From Promethearchaeota archaeon (GTDB lineage: Archaea > Asgardarchaeota > Lokiarchaeia > Sigyniarchaeales > SOKP01): a stretch of DNA of 8,354 nt. The position numbers and the translations under genes were made by a program. This document shows, piece after piece, positions 6,860 to 8,354 of the stretch. Position 1 is the stretch's first letter. The number at the start of each line of letters is the position of its first letter. The stretch covers positions 1 to 8,354 of the forward strand of contig JAUWHC010000090.1 of assembly GCA_030606095.1 (NCBI GenBank). Direction: 5' to 3'. The notes beneath the pieces are model-generated. The model was not told the DNA's origin. It did not search any database and worked only from the letters and a program-made list of their open reading frames with translations.

Positions 6860-6878
6860 TTTCTTTAAAGATGTTACA

Positions 6879-8354
6879 TTATTTTCTTAAATTAAAAGTA
6901 AATTTACAATTTGGATAACCAGTGCAACCCAAGAAGTCACCATATCTTCCGGTACGAACTACTAATTGTTTTCCACATTTTGGGCAAGGAATAAACATAT
7001 CTTTACTAAGATCAAAAGTAAAATTACATTTGGGATATCTGGTGCAACCTAAAAAACCGCCGTATTTTCCTTTCCGAATTGTTAATCGTTTCCCGCACTT
7101 TGGGCAGGTATTAGGAAGTTCAGATACTTTTAACTTTTTTCTTGTATCAAATATATATTTACATTGGGGGTAACCGGTACAACCTAAAAACTTTCCATAC
7201 TTACTGGTTCGTTCTTTCAAGAATTTACCGCATTCTGGACATGTAAGGGGTTTTTCAAATTCTTTTTCATTTAAGAGATTAGACATGACCTCTGAATCAA
7301 GTTCTTCCCATCTTGGTAAGGAATCGATGTGAAATTTCATTAAATGAGCTTTTATTTCGTCAATAAAGATTGAGTTGTTATCTTCGATGCTGTAAATATA
7401 AAGGAATTTTTTGCTTCGAGTAAGAGCGACATAGAAGAGCCTTCTTTCTTCTTCGATGTATTTTTGGGTTTTAAATCGTTTAGCTACTTCCATTACGGAG
7501 GAATCTCGAACCTCGCACGGAAATCCATATAATCCCGATGTTACGCCGGTGAGGATGACATGTTTACATTCGGTACCTTTAGACGCATGGGCGCTATAAA
7601 ATCTCACTCCTCCCGCTTTATATTCTGTTGGAATTTCTCTTGCCCCGCAATAGATTTCTAATTCTTTTAAAAAGTGATTAAAACGCGATAATACCATAAT
7701 CTCGTCAGGTTTTACGCCTTCAGCCAATAATTTTTTTATTAATTCATACACATGCGGTATTTGAGATTTTCCATAAATAAATTTTTTAGATAATTCAAAA
7801 AATATTGGTTGTTGTCCTTGTGTGTTATTAGTTTGAATAATTTTTTTAATTTGATCTTTGTTCTTTGAAATGAGGTAATTAGACACGTCAACAATGCTAA
7901 ACGAGCTACGGTAATTTGTTTTGAGGTAACTAATTTCGGGTTTGGCGAAAAATTCTTCAAAATTCGTAAAAAAGCGGACATCGCTCCCTGTAAATTGATA
8001 AATACTTTGCCAATCGTCGCCCACGCAGAATAATTTTGTACGCGAGTTCTCGTTAACGAATCCTTTTATTAATTGTAATCTTTGGTACGAGATATCCTGA
8101 AATTCGTCTACAAGAATGTGATCGTACATGTTGCGATATTTTTCGGGACGATTTTTAGCGAATTCTACGGCGTGGTTTATCATGTCGCTAAAATCGATTT
8201 TTTCTTCGGCTTTCAAATAGTTCTGGTACCTTTTAAAGACTTCGAGGGCGATATAGCCAAATAGCTTCTGTTTTTTCTTGTACTTTATTGTTTCTAATTT
8301 TTTTTCGATATCTTTTTCGTTGTAGAAATTGGATTTAGCTATTTTAATGAAATT
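6879..8354 (-). CDS. helD: Helicase IV (HelD)-like SF1 helicase with three C-terminal zinc ribbons, 5' end outside the window
   Basis: The frame is open to the window edge, so about 491 C-terminal residues are visible and the start codon and Walker A lie beyond 8354. A TTG at 8214-8216 is internal, not the start. SF1A motifs appear in order: IDFSDMI, VDEFQD (8094-8111), VGDDWQSIYQFTG, TNYRSS, SAHASKG and EERRLFYVALTRS. The wording VDEFQDIS, GDDWQ and HASKG, and the short distance between TNYRSS and SAHASKG (no large 2B insertion as in UvrD), match E. coli helicase IV rather than UvrD or Rep, or the RNA-polymerase-binding HelD of Gram-positives. Three topoisomerase-type C4 zinc ribbons follow, which should help bind single-stranded DNA. 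It should be a 3'-to-5' DNA translocase or helicase in repair or recombination. It is convergent with the operon, so no functional link is implied. The family is confident; the symbol is by similarity. Confidence 0.92.
   Translation of the reverse strand, partial: NFIKIAKSNFYNEKDIEKKLETIKYKKKQKLFGYIALEVFKRYQNYLKAEEKIDFSDMINHAVEFAKNRPEKYRNMYDHILVDEFQDISYQRLQLIKGFVNENSRTKLFCVGDDWQSIYQFTGSDVRFFTNFEEFFAKPEISYLKTNYRSSFSIVDVSNYLISKNKDQIKKIIQTNNTQGQQPIFFELSKKFIYGKSQIPHVYELIKKLLAEGVKPDEIMVLSRFNHFLKELEIYCGAREIPTEYKAGGVRFYSAHASKGTECKHVILTGVTSGLYGFPCEVRDSSVMEVAKRFKTQKYIEEERRLFYVALTRSKKFLYIYSIEDNNSIFIDEIKAHLMKFHIDSLPRWEELDSEVMSNLLNEKEFEKPLTCPECGKFLKERTSKYGKFLGCTGYPQCKYIFDTRKKLKVSELPNTCPKCGKRLTIRKGKYGGFLGCTRYPKCNFTFDLSKDMFIPCPKCGKQLVVRTGRYGDFLGCTGYPNCKFTFNLRK
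6882..7241 (-). repeat. Three tandem topoisomerase-type C4 zinc-ribbon coding repeats
   Basis: The helicase C-terminus has three units of the pattern CPxCGK-x(11,12)-GxFLGCTxYPxC. They begin with cysteine codons at 7239-7241, 7104-7106 and 6984-6986, so unit spacing is 45 and then 40 residues, with 35 residues in the last. Each keeps all four cysteines (CPxC and GC...C). The DNA of the units is visibly similar (a repeated yTTTGGGCA-like segment at the Cys pair), so they arose by internal duplication. Such ribbons are normally at the C-terminus of type IA topoisomerases and some SF1 helicases. Confidence 0.9.

Larger units (their letters stand above)
6774..6878. other. Convergent intergenic region with short repeats
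   Basis: This 105-bp stretch separates the plus-strand operon from the convergent helicase and contains no credible ORF. CTGTAATA occurs at 6801-6808 and 6814-6821, and TTACTGTAA (6811-6819) is a small inverted repeat overlapping the second copy. These could form only a weak AT hairpin. Oligo-T runs face both directions, so its main role is probably termination for both genes. Confidence 0.6.

Noticed and set aside
6922..7173. Plus-strand ORF of 83 aa with repeated QPKK and FPHFGQ segments
   Set aside because: The internal repeat is just the antisense of the duplicated zinc-ribbon code in the helicase gene.
7739..8264. Small ORFs on both strands within the helicase (7739-7981 minus, 8082-8264 plus)
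   Set aside because: They lie inside a frame with continuous helicase motifs and have no independent support.
1..8354. CRISPR arrays, insertion sequences, tRNA or rRNA genes, riboswitches
   Set aside because: I saw no regularly spaced repeats, transposase motifs, terminal inverted repeats or tRNA-like folds on either strand. Gaps between genes are at most 105 bp.

Overview
The window is AT-rich (roughly one third G+C by eye) and almost fully coding. Reading frames are rich in AAA, ATA, AGA and GAA. Shine-Dalgarno motifs are mostly weak or absent, and both strands end in bare T-tracts without GC hairpins. This fits an archaeon, possibly of the Asgard type, but an AT-rich bacterium cannot be excluded because no rRNA, tRNA or lineage-diagnostic gene is present.

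Positions 1-6773 (+ strand) form one tightly packed apparent operon. It has the tail of an upstream gene (stop at 31-33 or slightly later), a 113-aa helical protein (61-402), a 380-aa unrecognised protein (404-1546), a MoxR-type AAA+ ATPase with a lysine-rich tail (1569-2867), a DUF5682 protein (2897-5374) and a VWA-domain protein (5382-6773). The gaps are 27, 1, 22, 29 and 7 nt. The last three genes are the conserved core of a widespread but experimentally obscure MoxR/DUF5682/VWA module. By analogy with NorQ/NorD, CbbQ/CbbO and RavA/ViaA, the AAA+ ring probably works with the VWA protein, which binds metal through its MIDAS and acts as an adaptor that remodels a client. The DUF5682 protein carries an RHH...EGP...GGIH pattern reminiscent of the TraB/TIKI/EreA-type hydrolase fold and could be the enzymatic or effector component. 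In many bacterial versions a SWIM zinc-finger gene leads the operon. None is visible here, and the two unrecognised proteins occupy that position. Their N-termini may share a helical module.

Positions 6774-6878 are a short convergent intergenic region with T-tracts facing both ways. Positions 6879-8354 (- strand) hold most of a helicase IV (HelD)-like superfamily 1 helicase ending in three topoisomerase-type C4 zinc ribbons. Its N-terminal part, including Walker A, lies beyond the window. It is convergent with the operon and probably functionally separate.
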